This document shows positions 5,511 through 11,845 of a DNA stretch of 12,910 bases, one piece after another. A model generated the notes under the pieces. The model ran no database searches and was not told the origin of the DNA. It saw nothing but the letters and a program-made list of their open reading frames with translations. The translations under genes and the position numbers were made by a program. Positions within the stretch are counted from its first letter, which is position 1. Every line of letters starts with the position of its first letter. Source of the stretch: Irpex lacteus. Taxonomy: Eukaryota; Basidiomycota; Agaricomycetes; Polyporales; Irpicaceae. The stretch spans positions 1 through 12,910 of the forward strand of contig MQVO02000253.1 of NCBI GenBank assembly GCA_001986395.2, given 5' to 3'.

Positions 5511-5900
5511 TTAATTACTATTTATACAATTAAAGAATATATAATTTGAACTCTTAGTTAAGGAGCGTAGCGAGTGAGTGGAACGAGGGATACTATAGAT
5601 TAAAATAAACAAAAATCTTCTTTTCTTAAACTCTTTAGCATTAACCACAATACAACTTGTAGTATTATTACTTCTACCGAACCCTCCGTATAAACAATTT
5701 AATAATAATTTAGCAATCCATCTTTTTGCCCCTTTTGACTCAGCTTTAACTTTATATAAAGTATTTACATAATCAGAGAAAATATCAACTTTCTCACAGG
5801 AGTAGCCTCCTTTAATAATAAATTGATATTCAGGAATTAAATTTTTAGCCATTTTCAACTCTTCAGAGAAATAAATAGCAGTCCATTTACCTACCTCCTT
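5511..5900 (-). pseudogene. dpo: Family B DNA polymerase remnant of a linear mitochondrial plasmid
   Basis: The minus frame from 5900 reads E-V-G-K-W-T-A-I-Y-F-S-E-E-L-K, then Y-V-N-T-L-Y-K-V-K-A-E-S-K-G and K-R-W-I-A-K-L-L-L-N-C-L-Y-G-G-F-G. G-x-W-x-x-x-Y-F-S-E-E-L and K-x-x-x-N-x-L-Y-G-x-F-G (motif B of the palm) identify the protein-primed polymerases of invertron plasmids that replicate in fungal mitochondria. The exonuclease domain, catalytic D-x-D motifs and the termini are missing. A stop (5901-5903) and a purine/pyrimidine hairpin cut the 5' side, and the 3' side decays near 5640. The usual Arg of Y-G-R-F-G is Gly here. It is integrated plasmid debris; about 80-90 codons are recognisable. 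Confidence 0.8.
5562..5592 (+). other. GC-rich tract
   Basis: ggagcgtagcgagtgagtgg followed by aacgaggga is GC-rich within strongly AT-rich sequence and lies at the decayed 3' edge of the polymerase remnant. It resembles the GC clusters of fungal mtDNA, but no second copy was found in this window. Confidence 0.4.
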
Positions 5901-5940
5901 TTATTTAAATAAAAAATAAAAATAAGGAAAGTAGCTACTT

Positions 5941-5989
5941 GTTCCATTAAAAAAAATAATGGTTCAATCGAAGCATTAGATAATGGAAC
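5941..5989. repeat. Inverted repeat gttccatta / taatggaac
   Basis: Nine-bp arms at 5941-5949 and 5981-5989, plus an inner ccatta/taatgg pair across a seven-A loop. It lies between the polymerase remnant and the next hairpin. Confidence 0.6.
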
Positions 5990-5990
5990 T

Positions 5991-6033
5991 CCCTCTTCTA
6001 TCCTTTTTTTTATTAAAAAAAAGGGGAAGAAGA
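5991..6033. repeat. Pyrimidine/purine hairpin
   Basis: ccctcttctatccttttttt pairs with aaaaaaaaggggaagaag across a TATTA-type loop. Left arm all pyrimidine, right arm all purine on the plus strand, as in the similar hairpins near 7130, 7285, 9565, 11815, 12138 and 12368. Confidence 0.75.
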
Positions 6034-6199
6034 TTTTAGTTGGTTTGTAGATGAGGATGGTAAGATGATAGACTATAATAAAAAGATTAATGTTTTTGAA
6101 GCTGTACAATTATTGCACCACTTTCTAAACAAAAAGTATGGTATATCTAAGGAAACGGTTAAAGAAATAAAATTTATATCTAATATTTTTTTATTCTAA
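6026..6199 (+). pseudogene. Unidentified ORF remnant
   Basis: An open frame of 57 codons starts inside the right arm of the hairpin and ends TAA 6197-6199. It reads E-E-D-F-S-W-F-V-D-E-D-G-K-M-I-D-Y-N-K-K, then E-A-V-Q-L-L-H-H-F-L-N-K-K-Y-G-I-S-K-E-T-V-K-E-I. The charged, helix-like sequence with balanced composition looks like genuine protein. It has no start codon and is probably the tail of a gene cut by the hairpin. It lies head-to-head with the polymerase remnant, so it could be the second ORF (RNA polymerase or unknown) of the same plasmid, but no motif proves that. Confidence 0.4.
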
Positions 6200-6431
6200 C
6201 AGCTGTGTAATTGTAAGACTCTATTAAAATTTTATTTACTTTATATTTTTTATACTTTACTTTGTTGAAGACTATTAAAATTATAACCTCTCTACTTAAA
6301 CATTTTTTATTTTTTTATTTCTTTATTTTTATTTATTGAATATAATAATCTAATTATAATATTTTATTTTAAGTTTTAATTTTAATATTATAAATTTAAT
6401 TTATTTAATAAAAGGAATGATGTGAATATAA

Positions 6432-6638
6432 TTGGCACTCATATATCTAGATGTTATGTTCCGAACTCCTGAAGAACCACGGTTAAGTGTGGTGGGATCA
6501 GTAGGAACAGTAAGTAATATGACAAGGAGGTGTGGCGACCTGACGTTTAAGTACATACCAATTTTATTTTTGGGTTTATTAACCCCCTATGAACCTTTTA
6601 ATAAAGCTAAATATAAATTAATTAAGCCTATGATTTAA
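6432..6638 (+). other. Open, GC-richer stretch with a structured core; coding status unclear
   Basis: The plus frame from TTG 6432 is open for 68 codons (including MFRTPEEPRLSVVGSVGTVS) but runs into the tRNA-like gene at 6624. The minus strand is also open, as expected where composition is less AT-rich. The core can fold as one long irregular hairpin: gttcc 6458-6462 with ggaac 6504-6508, ctga 6469-6472 with tcag 6498-6501, accac 6476-6480 with gtggt 6489-6493. Protein and RNA readings are both possible. I recognise neither. Confidence 0.3.
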
Positions 6639-6696
6639 AGGTAGAATAATTTCTTGATATAAGGAATCTGTAGAAGTTCGAATCTTCTTGGGCTTA
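6624..6696 (+). tRNA. tRNA-Ile-like gene with a 9-nt anticodon loop
   Basis: Acceptor aagccta/tgggctt (7 bp, one U-G), D-stem att/aat with a GG-containing loop, T-arm agaag-ttcgaat-cttct perfect, discriminator A. Anticodon stem atttc/ggaat encloses a 9-nt loop, ttgatataa, instead of 7. It resembles the trnI(gau) loop ttgataa with two extra bases and shares the aag-x-cta acceptor start. It may be a duplicated trnI that is decaying or has changed; the decoding identity cannot be fixed. Confidence 0.65.
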
Positions 6697-6733
6697 TTGT
6701 CTTTTTTTTTTTTAATTATTCTTTTGTTTAATC

Positions 6734-6819
6734 CCAACCCAAAAAAACTAATTATTTCATCCGCAATTATTAAAATTTAATTTAATTAAATTTTAATTAG
6801 AGCCTAGTTTTTTTGTTGG
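6734..6819. repeat. CTAG hairpin, full copy c, interrupted by an AT palindrome
   Basis: Left arm ccaacccaaaaaaactaatt and right arm gcctagtttttttgttgg pair. The inner attatttcatccgc matches the copy at 11846-11905 (attatttcatcgcg). The AT palindrome 6769-6797 is inserted in the interior. Confidence 0.8.
6769..6797. repeat. AT palindrome, copy 2
   Basis: attaaaatttaat, tta, attaaattttaat. The identical 29-nt unit is at 10014-10042; the flank attagagc here appears as its reverse complement gctctaat there. Confidence 0.9.
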
Positions 6820-6899
6820 TTTATTAAAAAAAAAAGGAGGGTAAAGGTAATAATGATTGTTACAGTGATAAAAATTAAATATATAATATATTGTTAGAC

Positions 6900-7056
6900 C
6901 ACTGTCTTTCCCCACTCCTCACCTACTTTTGTCTTTTTCTTATGCCTTTTTATTTTCTTTATTTCTTTTTTTTTTAATTATTAAAAAGAAAAAGACAAAA
7001 AGGGAAAAAAGAAATAAAATAAAAAGGGGTGGTTGAGGATAAAGGGCAGATGGTAG
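6900..7056. repeat. Long pyrimidine/purine structure with crossing complementarities
   Basis: Pyrimidine segments cttttgtctttttctt (about 6927) and cctttttattttctttattt (about 6944) precede purine segments aagaaaaagacaaaaagg (about 6985) and gaaataaaataaaaagg (about 7010). The order L1-L2-R1-R2 would allow a pseudoknot-like fold rather than a simple hairpin. Outer ctgtcttt and aaagggcag also pair imperfectly. Confidence 0.6.
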
Positions 7057-7120
7057 ATTTTTTTACAAATAAGTAAAACATCTTATATTTTATTATCAAC
7101 CACTATCCACTTATCATCAT

Positions 7121-7160
7121 CCTCTTTTTCCTTTTTTATTAAAAAAGGGGGGGGCAGAGG
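7121..7160. repeat. Pyrimidine/purine hairpin with G8 tract
   Basis: ccttttttattaaaaaagg is perfect at 7130-7148; outer cctctttt pairs loosely with the G8 and cagagg. Followed by GC-rich ccggtggcgtgggcgg, unusual in this genome. Confidence 0.65.
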
Positions 7161-7284
7161 CCGGTGGCGTGGGCGGATAATAAATGCTTAGTAATAACTA
7201 TAAAAAGATAAAGTTTTACATTTAGATTAAAATTAAATTTTTAATTGTATATTTTTATATTTTTTTTTAAGAATATAATATATG

Positions 7285-7306
7285 CCTTTTTATAATAAAA
7301 AAAAGG
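7285..7306. repeat. Pyrimidine/purine hairpin
   Basis: cctttttataataaaaaaaagg, a short member of the hairpin family with C/T left arm and A/G right arm. Confidence 0.7.
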
Positions 7307-7401
7307 AATAAATAAAAAATTAATCTTGTCTACTTATATGTGTTCAGCCCCCCATTTTTATTATAAAAATAATTATGGTAATGTGGATGGATATTAAATA
7401 T

Positions 7402-7425
7402 AATTATATACTTGTGTATATAATT
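7402..7425 (+). promoter_or_regulatory. Perfect stem-loop 18 nt before cob
   Basis: aattatatac-ttgt-gtatataatt: 10-bp perfect stem and 4-nt loop. Its placement in the cob leader suggests an RNA processing or translation-control element; that role is inferred only from position. Confidence 0.5.
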
Positions 7426-7443
7426 TTAAATTAAATTAAATTA

Positions 7444-8610
7444 ATGAGGCTTTTAAAAAAACAAATTTTACTTAGATTAGTAAATTCTTATGTTGTAGAT
7501 TCACCACAACCAGCTAATCTATCTTATTTATGGAACTTTGGTTCTCTATTAGCAGTATGTCTTATTTTACAAATTTTAACTGGAATATTTTTAGCAATGC
7601 ACTATCAAGCTCATGTAGATTTTGCTTTTAATTCTGTAGAACATATAATGAGAGATGTAAACAGTGGTTGGGCAATTAGATATACTCATGCTAATGTAGC
7701 TTCTTTCTTCTTTATTTTTGTGTATGCACATATAGCTAGAGGATTATATTATGGTTCATATAAAGCACCTAGAGTATTAGTATGGTCAATAGGAGTAATA
7801 ATTTTAATAGTAATGATGGCTACAGCCTTCCTAGGTTACGTATTACCTTATGGACAAATGTCATTATGGGGAGCTACTGTAATTACAAATTTATTAAGTG
7901 CTATACCATTCTTTGGACAAGATTTAGTTGAATTAATTTGGGGAGGTTTTAGTGTAAGTAATGCAACACTAAATAGATTCTTCTCTTTACATTATTTATT
8001 ACCATTCTTATTAGCTGCTTTAGCTGTAGCTCACTTAATAGCTTTAACACAAACGGTTCAGGTAACCCTAATGGTATTGGTTCAACTTCTGATAGATATT
8101 CAATGCATCCATATTTTACATTCAAAGATCTTGTAACTATTTTCTTTTTCTTCCTTGTTTTATCTATTATTGTTTTCTACTACCCTAACTTATTAGGACA
8201 TTCAGATAACTATATACCCAGCCAACCCTATGCAAACTCCTCCTTCAATTGTACCTGAATGGTATCTATTACCATTCTATGCTATTTTAAGATCAATACC
8301 TAATAAATTATTAGGAGTTATTGCTATGTTTGGTTCATTATTAATTTTATTAATTTTACCTTTAACTGATGTTTCTAGAATAAGAGGAAATCAATTTAGA
8401 CCAGCCATGAAATTATTCTTCTGGTTCTTTGTTGTAAATTTTGTAATCTTAATGTGGATCGGATCTCAACATCCTACATCTCCTTATGTAGAAATAGGAC
8501 AAATCTCTACAGCATTCTACTTCCTTTGGTTTGTATTAATAGTGCCTGCAATAGGTTTAGCTGAAAATACAATTATGGATATTGCTACTAGCCCAGCCGA
8601 CCTTAAATAA
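7444..8610 (+). CDS. cob: Apocytochrome b, with two compensating single-base indels
   Basis: Central subunit of complex III; carries two b haems and both quinone sites in the inner membrane. Starts [16 protein letters not shown] (ATG 7444) and ends [14 protein letters not shown] at 8608; about 388 codons, normal length. Haem ligands are present as two His pairs 14 residues apart ([18 protein letters not shown] and LHYLLPF...AVAH). The Qo motif P-E-W-Y lies near 8245-8256. Frame +1 is correct to 8046. One base is missing in 8047-8054, where the conserved His after AHLIAL is expected. The middle 54 codons (G-S-G-N-P-N-G...N-Y-I) lie in frame +3, and an extra C in CCC 8217-8219 restores frame +1. 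No intron. Codons are TTA/AGA type. Confidence 0.95.
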
Positions 8611-8625
8611 GGAAAAGTGAATAGT

Positions 8626-8640
8626 TAAGAATAATTCTTA
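8626..8640 (+). terminator. Stem-loop just after cob
   Basis: taagaat/attctta arms 16 nt after the cob stop. Possible 3' end or processing signal; the arms are AT-only, so support is weak. Confidence 0.3.
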
Positions 8641-8660
8641 TTTTATAACCCCCTGTTTCT

Positions 8661-8693
8661 CAACCACGGCCTCTTAGATTCTAAGTGGATTGT
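8661..8693 (+). repeat. 33-nt dispersed repeat, copy 2
   Basis: Matches 1340-1372 with one mismatch, silent if read as Q-P-R-P-L-R-F-stop (CGG for CGA). Here it is not preceded by the same ORF; only P-P-V-S is open upstream after a TAA. Confidence 0.85.
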
Positions 8694-8783
8694 GGATGGA
8701 GGGTATGCATCCTTTATCCTTGTCCCCCAGGTTAAAAGAGTAGAGGTACCTTATATAAAATTTATTTTAAATAAAAATATAAA

Positions 8784-8803
8784 AATATGATCAATATTAA
8801 TAA
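8784..8803 (+). repeat. Copy of the nad1 start region
   Basis: aatatgatcaatattaataa is identical, in inverted orientation, to the nad1 start at 11557-11576, including the ATG and five following codons. The similarity stops there. Confidence 0.75.
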
Positions 8804-8871
8804 TCTCTCTAGTAGTAAGTCTATAATTATTTAAATAGTAGTATAAAGTCTCTCTCTAATAGTAAACCTAT

Positions 8872-8925
8872 CCCCCAAAAAACTAGTTAAAATTAATTAT
8901 CCAGCGACCCTAGTTTTTTTTTTTG
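8872..8925. repeat. CTAG hairpin, full copy d
   Basis: Left arm ccccaaaaaactagttaaaa; interior attatccagcgacc; right arm ctagttttttttttttga. The gcgacc before the right arm also occurs at 11846-11905. Confidence 0.8.
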
Positions 8926-8954
8926 ATATAATAAATAATTAATATAAGATATCT

Positions 8955-9044
8955 ATGCCTGAGGAAGTACTAACTAAATTTATAATTACTGGTAAGTTAG
9001 TATACTTAACTGAAGACAAGAAACTGATCTTCTCCTACCTCTAA
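8955..9044 (+). CDS. Very short ORF, 29 codons, doubtful
   Basis: ATG 8955 to TAA 9042: M-P-E-E-V-L-T-K-F-I-I-T-G-K-L-V-Y-L-T-E-D-K-K-L-I-F-S-Y-L. Balanced composition suggests a fragment of a real protein, but length and lack of motif prevent a call. It follows the CTAG hairpin by about 30 nt. Confidence 0.2.
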   Translation: MPEEVLTKFIITGKLVYLTEDKKLIFSYL

Positions 9045-9057
9045 TACAATTAATTTA

Positions 9058-9106
9058 ATTCTATAAAATTAGAAATCAAAAGGGTAAATTGTATTCTATA
9101 AAATTA
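9058..9106 (+). repeat. Short tandem-like repeat attctataaaatta
   Basis: Fourteen-nt units at 9058-9071 and 9093-9106, 35 nt apart. The second leads into the tRNA half at 9128. Confidence 0.6.
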
Positions 9107-9127
9107 AAAATAATTTGAGTGTGGAGC

Positions 9128-9152
9128 AGTGGTTCGATTCCACTCTGGCCTA
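9128..9152 (+). tRNA. tRNA 3' half, remnant
   Basis: T-arm agtgg-ttcgatt-ccact (perfect 5 bp), then a 7-nt acceptor-like ctggcct and A. No matching 5' acceptor (aggccag) or anticodon arm is found in the expected 50 nt upstream, which are filled by the attctataaaatta repeats. Probably the 3' half of a broken tRNA; identity unknown. Confidence 0.55.
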
Positions 9153-9480
9153 TTATCTTTATTTCTTGCTTTCTTCTTACACTAAGTAAAAAAAACAAGT
9201 ACTAGATACAGAGATATATTACAGTGTGATTCCTAACTCAATTTAAGGTACTTAGACTTAGCATTATGTACTTTAAGATTTTATCTTAAGCGTAGTGTTT
9301 AAATACTACAGCTATAATCTTACTTTTCAAGTTTATACTTGGGTACAAAGTGTTGATACTCAATATAAGCTAAGCAATATGCAACTACTAAACACTACCA
9401 AAAACTGTAAGATGATAGTATAGTATCTTATATCTTACAGTTTATTTTATCCTTTTCCAGTCTATGAAAATAGCAACCCA
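9153..9480. ncRNA. Structured, unassigned stretch
   Basis: No open frame. Several stems: taagat/atctta near 9274-9288, gtagt/actac near 9293-9310, caagt-ttat-acttg near 9329-9342, and the 12-bp perfect stem 9402-9413/9432-9443 (aaactgtaagat). The density of non-A/T stems is above background. It could be a small RNA or part of an intron; I see no rRNA, RNase P or group I core signature. Confidence 0.3.
9402..9443. repeat. 12-bp perfect stem-loop
   Basis: aaactgtaagat and atcttacagttt around an 18-nt loop that itself has gata/tatc pairing. Confidence 0.75.
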
Positions 9481-9564
9481 AAAAAAAAAATGTTATTATG
9501 GTTAAACAGTTTTCAACTACTACTAATGTTTGTGCCCTGAAAATAAAGAGAAATTACCTGTTTT

Positions 9565-9588
9565 CCTCTTTTTTTATATAAAAAAAGG
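9565..9588. repeat. Pyrimidine/purine hairpin
   Basis: cctctttttt-tatat-aaaaaaagg, a member of the pyrimidine/purine family, directly next to a CTAG hairpin. Confidence 0.65.
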
Positions 9589-9590
9589 AT

Positions 9591-9634
9591 CCCCAAAAAA
9601 CTAATTATTTATAATTCCTAGTTTTTTTGGTGGG
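9591..9634. repeat. CTAG hairpin, full copy f
   Basis: ccccaaaaaactaattattt and attcctagtttttttggtgg; short interior. A coding fragment starts five nt after it. Confidence 0.8.
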
Positions 9635-9638
9635 TGAG

Positions 9639-9948
9639 ATTAAAAAGGCTGTAGATTCACAGTATAAGTATAATGTACCGAAGTTTAAATAACCGTTAGA
9701 AGATGAAATATCTAAACTTCCAATTGATAGTGCAAATTAGGCTATAAGTAAATATGCTGCTTTTATGGAAAAACATAGTGCAAAAACTTAATTACGAGTT
9801 GATGAAGAGCGTGCTAAGTGTGTAGAGACTGTTATAAGGAAATACTGAAAAAATATCCTAATATTTTTGAACAAAGTATAGAAAATAGAGTTAGTAAAGT
9901 AGCTGAAGGAAAATTATTTAATGAAAACATGAAGAGAATATGTTACTA
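9639..9948 (+). pseudogene. Decayed charged ORF, probably plasmid-derived
   Basis: Reads I-K-K-A-V-D-S-Q-Y-K-Y-N-V-P-K-F-K, stop, P-L-E-D-E-I-S-K-L-P-I-D-S-A-N, stop, A-I-S-K-Y-A-A-F-M-E-K-H-S-A-K-T, stop, L-R-V-D-E-E-R-A-K-C-V-E-T-V-I. After a frameshift near 9850 it continues K-K-Y-P-N-I-F-E-Q-S-I-E-N-R-V-S-K-V and ends TAG 9946. Three TAA/TAG stops fall in otherwise protein-like sequence. Lys/Glu-rich composition recalls linear-plasmid proteins, but there is no diagnostic motif. Confidence 0.4.
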
Positions 9949-10013
9949 GGACAAGGGGAATTACCTTAAAGCTATTTTAACTAAATGTGTTAGGTAACTA
10001 ATTCATGGCTCTA

Positions 10014-10042
10014 ATTAAAATTTAATTTAATTAAATTTTAAT
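10014..10042. repeat. AT palindrome, copy 3
   Basis: 29-nt unit identical to 6769-6797; the flanking gctct shows it is inserted in the opposite orientation. A CTAG right arm follows at 10055-10070. Confidence 0.9.
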
Positions 10043-10054
10043 AATACCGGATAA

Positions 10055-10070
10055 TTAATTAGTTTTTTTG
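10055..10070 (+). repeat. CTAG-type right arm (copy g)
   Basis: ttaattagtttttttg, a variant right arm (TTAG for CTAG). It abuts the endonuclease fragment that begins at about 10070. Confidence 0.5.
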
Positions 10071-10204
10071 TTTATGGTGTTAAATTAAAAGATTTTCAAG
10101 ATTGATGCAATATAGCCGAATTAATAAAGAATAAGGATCCTTTCACTCAAAAAGGATTTGACCTGGTTTGCCTGATCAAATCTGGGTTGAATAAATTGAG
10201 GTAA
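10070..10204 (+). pseudogene. LAGLIDADG homing endonuclease, extreme C-terminus
   Basis: The code 4 frame reads Y-G-V-K-L-K-D-F-Q-D-W-C-N-I-A-E-L-I-K-N-K, then D-P-F-T-Q-K-G-F-D-L-V-C-L-I-K-S-G-L-N-K-L-R and TAA. The TGA at 10103 is Trp. D-F-x-x-W-C-x-x-x-E-L-x-K-N-K-x-x-x-T-x-x-G-x-x-x-x-x-x-I-K-x-x-x-N is the typical end of LAGLIDADG_1 intron endonucleases after the second catalytic domain. Only 44 codons remain. It may be the other end of an intron ORF such as the N-terminal half at 5116-5439, but nothing links the two directly. Confidence 0.65.
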
Positions 10205-10552
10205 GACTCCGTTTTAACAAGTTATTACATTTATTTCTGTATGGTTCAGCTATCGAACTTAGTGTTGGCAGGTTTATAATAACATATTCCCTCCGTACTC
10301 TTGCCACTTAGGTTAGGTGCGTTAGATCTCTCTGACGGGAGGAAGATAAAAAAGTAGAAGTACCAAAAGGGATATACTTTTTTATCTTAAGTTAATAATT
10401 GACCATCCAATCATATAATTAATTAGTGCTAATTTAAGTAAGTTAGACCTACGATTATTATTGCAACCCTTTATTAATTAAAAACAAAAGAAAAGAGAAA
10501 AAGAATAGAGGATATTCTATGGAGACAGGGGGTTATAAAAATAAAATTAATC
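10205..10552. other. Spacer between endonuclease remnant and nad1 3' end
   Basis: GC-richer to about 10345, with ccctccgt/acgggagg complementarity (10290-10342), possibly intron 3' remains next to the endonuclease. Then a 14-bp perfect stem (10343-10356/10375-10388), then AT-rich sequence. No gene seen. Confidence 0.5.
10343..10388. repeat. 14-bp perfect stem-loop
   Basis: aagataaaaaagta pairs with tacttttttatctt around an 18-nt loop containing gaagtacc. A similar aaaagagtagaggtacc string lies near 8735-8752. Confidence 0.75.
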
Positions 10553-11573
10553 TTAGTAAGGACTAATATCAAAAGCAATTAAAATACTTGGAACTAAGAT
10601 AATGAATGCTACAGCTATAGGTAATAAATTTAACCAACATAATTCAACTAATTGATCATATCTTAATCTAGGTAATGTAGCTCTAAACCATACAAACATA
10701 AAACAGAATACACAAGTTTTTAAACCTAATATTATAGATTGTAAATTAATGAAAGATTCATTTACAAATAATTCAGGCATATTATATCCTCCAAAGAATA
10801 AAATTGCTGTGATAGAACTAAATAAAACAATAGAACTATATTCAGCTAAGAAAAGAAAACAAAAATGATTGAACTATGTTCTGTGAAGAATCCGGCTACT
10901 AATTCTGATTCAGCTTCTTGAAGATCAAAAGGTGTTCTAGAAGTTTCCGCTAAAATAGAAATAAAATAGAAAATAAAAACAGGAAGTAATGGAAGTACAA
11001 ACCAGACAGCTTGTTGACTCTCAATAATTGTAGTAAAATTAAAGGATCCTGTTAGTAAAATTACTATTAAAATAGCACTACTTAAAATTAATTCGTAACT
11101 AATCATTGCTGCTGTTGATCTTAAAGAACCTAAAAAGGCATATTTACTATTGGCACTCCATCCTGCAAATAAAATACCATATACACCTAAAGAAGATAAT
11201 GCTAAGGTATATAGTACTCCTAATGAAAAATCAAATAAAGTTAAACCTTGACCAAATGGTATTACTCCCAACCTAATAAACTAAAGACTAGTGTGGATAC
11301 AGGAGCTAAATAAAATAATATTTTATTTGATTGTGAAGGTATAACTGTTTCTTTAAGAATTAATTTTTAAAGCATCACTAAAGGGTTGAAGAATCCCATA
11401 GTAACCTACTGTATTTGGACCTACTCTTCTTTGATGTGCTGCTAATTGTTTTCTTTTTCTATTATTGTCATGAAAGCTACTGCTAATAATACTGGCAGAA
11501 CAATTAATAAAACATCTATTAAATTTATAAGTATATCTAATACTGTAGATATTAAGTTATTAATATTGATCAT
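10553..11573 (-). CDS. nad1: NADH dehydrogenase subunit 1, with three single-base indels
   Basis: ND1 is the membrane subunit of complex I that forms the quinone entry site. ATG at 11573 begins M-I-N-I-N-N-L-I-S-T-V-L, followed by M-T-I-I-E-R-K-Q, V-G-P-N-T-V-G-Y-Y-G-I-L-Q-P-F-S-D-A-L-K, V-I-P-F-G-Q-G-L-T-L, AETSRTPFDLQEAESEL and RATLPRLRYDQL; the end D-I-S-P-Y precedes TAA at 10553-10555. Length of about 340 codons is normal. The frame breaks at an extra A (T-run 11364-11368 on plus), a missing G (11267-11269) and a missing T (A-run near 10848-10854); all flanks are conserved. All three are in or beside homopolymers, so assembly errors are likely. Codons are TTA/AGA type, like cob. It is on the opposite strand from cob. 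Confidence 0.93.
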
Positions 11574-11662
11574 ATTCTTATATATTTTTTTTATTTATAA
11601 CTTTTTTATTAATTTATTTAAATAAAATTTATTTAGTTTAGATAAATAAATTTAATAATTTA

Positions 11663-11685
11663 ATATATATATATATATATATATA
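11663..11685. repeat. TA dinucleotide repeat
   Basis: About eleven TA units in the nad1 upstream region; likely length-variable. Confidence 0.9.
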
Positions 11686-11814
11686 ATAATATAGTGTAAT
11701 TATACTATATATTTTTATACATTTACACACATTTATTAATATCGATTCCCCCCTTATCTTTTTTACTTTATTTTCTCCCAGCCCTCCCACAGTATCCTTA
11801 ATCCTTATTATCCC

Positions 11815-11843
11815 CCTTTGTTTTTAATATATAAAAACAAAGG
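11815..11843. repeat. Pyrimidine/purine hairpin, perfect 12-bp
   Basis: cctttgttttta-atata-taaaaacaaagg. Located 3 nt before a CTAG hairpin, as at 9565-9588/9591-9634. Confidence 0.85.
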
Positions 11844-11845
11844 AT

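Larger units (their letters stand above)
6697..7443. other. Intergenic region upstream of cob, packed with hairpins
   Basis: No gene. It holds a full CTAG hairpin (6734-6819), an AT palindrome (6769-6797), a long pyrimidine/purine structure (about 6900-7056), a GC-containing hairpin (7121-7160), a short one (7285-7306) and a perfect stem-loop before cob (7402-7425). It probably forms the 5' leader of cob; no promoter consensus could be supported. Confidence 0.6.
8611..8954. other. Spacer downstream of cob
   Basis: Contains a palindromic stem taagaat-a-attctta (8626-8640), the second 33-nt repeat (8661-8693), ggatg...catcc, a copy of the nad1 5' end (8784-8803) and a CTAG hairpin (8872-8925). 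No gene was recognised. Confidence 0.6.

Noticed and set aside
5891..6109. Minus-strand frame upstream of the polymerase remnant
   Set aside because: Mostly hairpin-derived F/L/I runs; only the short GVPLSNASIEP segment looks protein-like and could be a polymerase scrap, too short to call.
6458..6520. Resemblance to a 5S rRNA loop (ttccgaactcctgaag ... gtgtggtggga ... agtaggaac)
   Set aside because: The strings recall 5S motifs, but the order and spacing do not give helices I-III, and the segment is better explained by one long irregular hairpin. A covariance scan (RF00001 and mitochondrial 5S) would settle it.
7320..7443. Mitochondrial promoter before cob
   Set aside because: AT-rich motifs resembling fungal promoters occur throughout, so none can be singled out.
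7444..8610. Intron in cob explaining the frame changes
   Set aside because: The sequence is continuous coding with only one missing and one extra base; no inserted segment exists.
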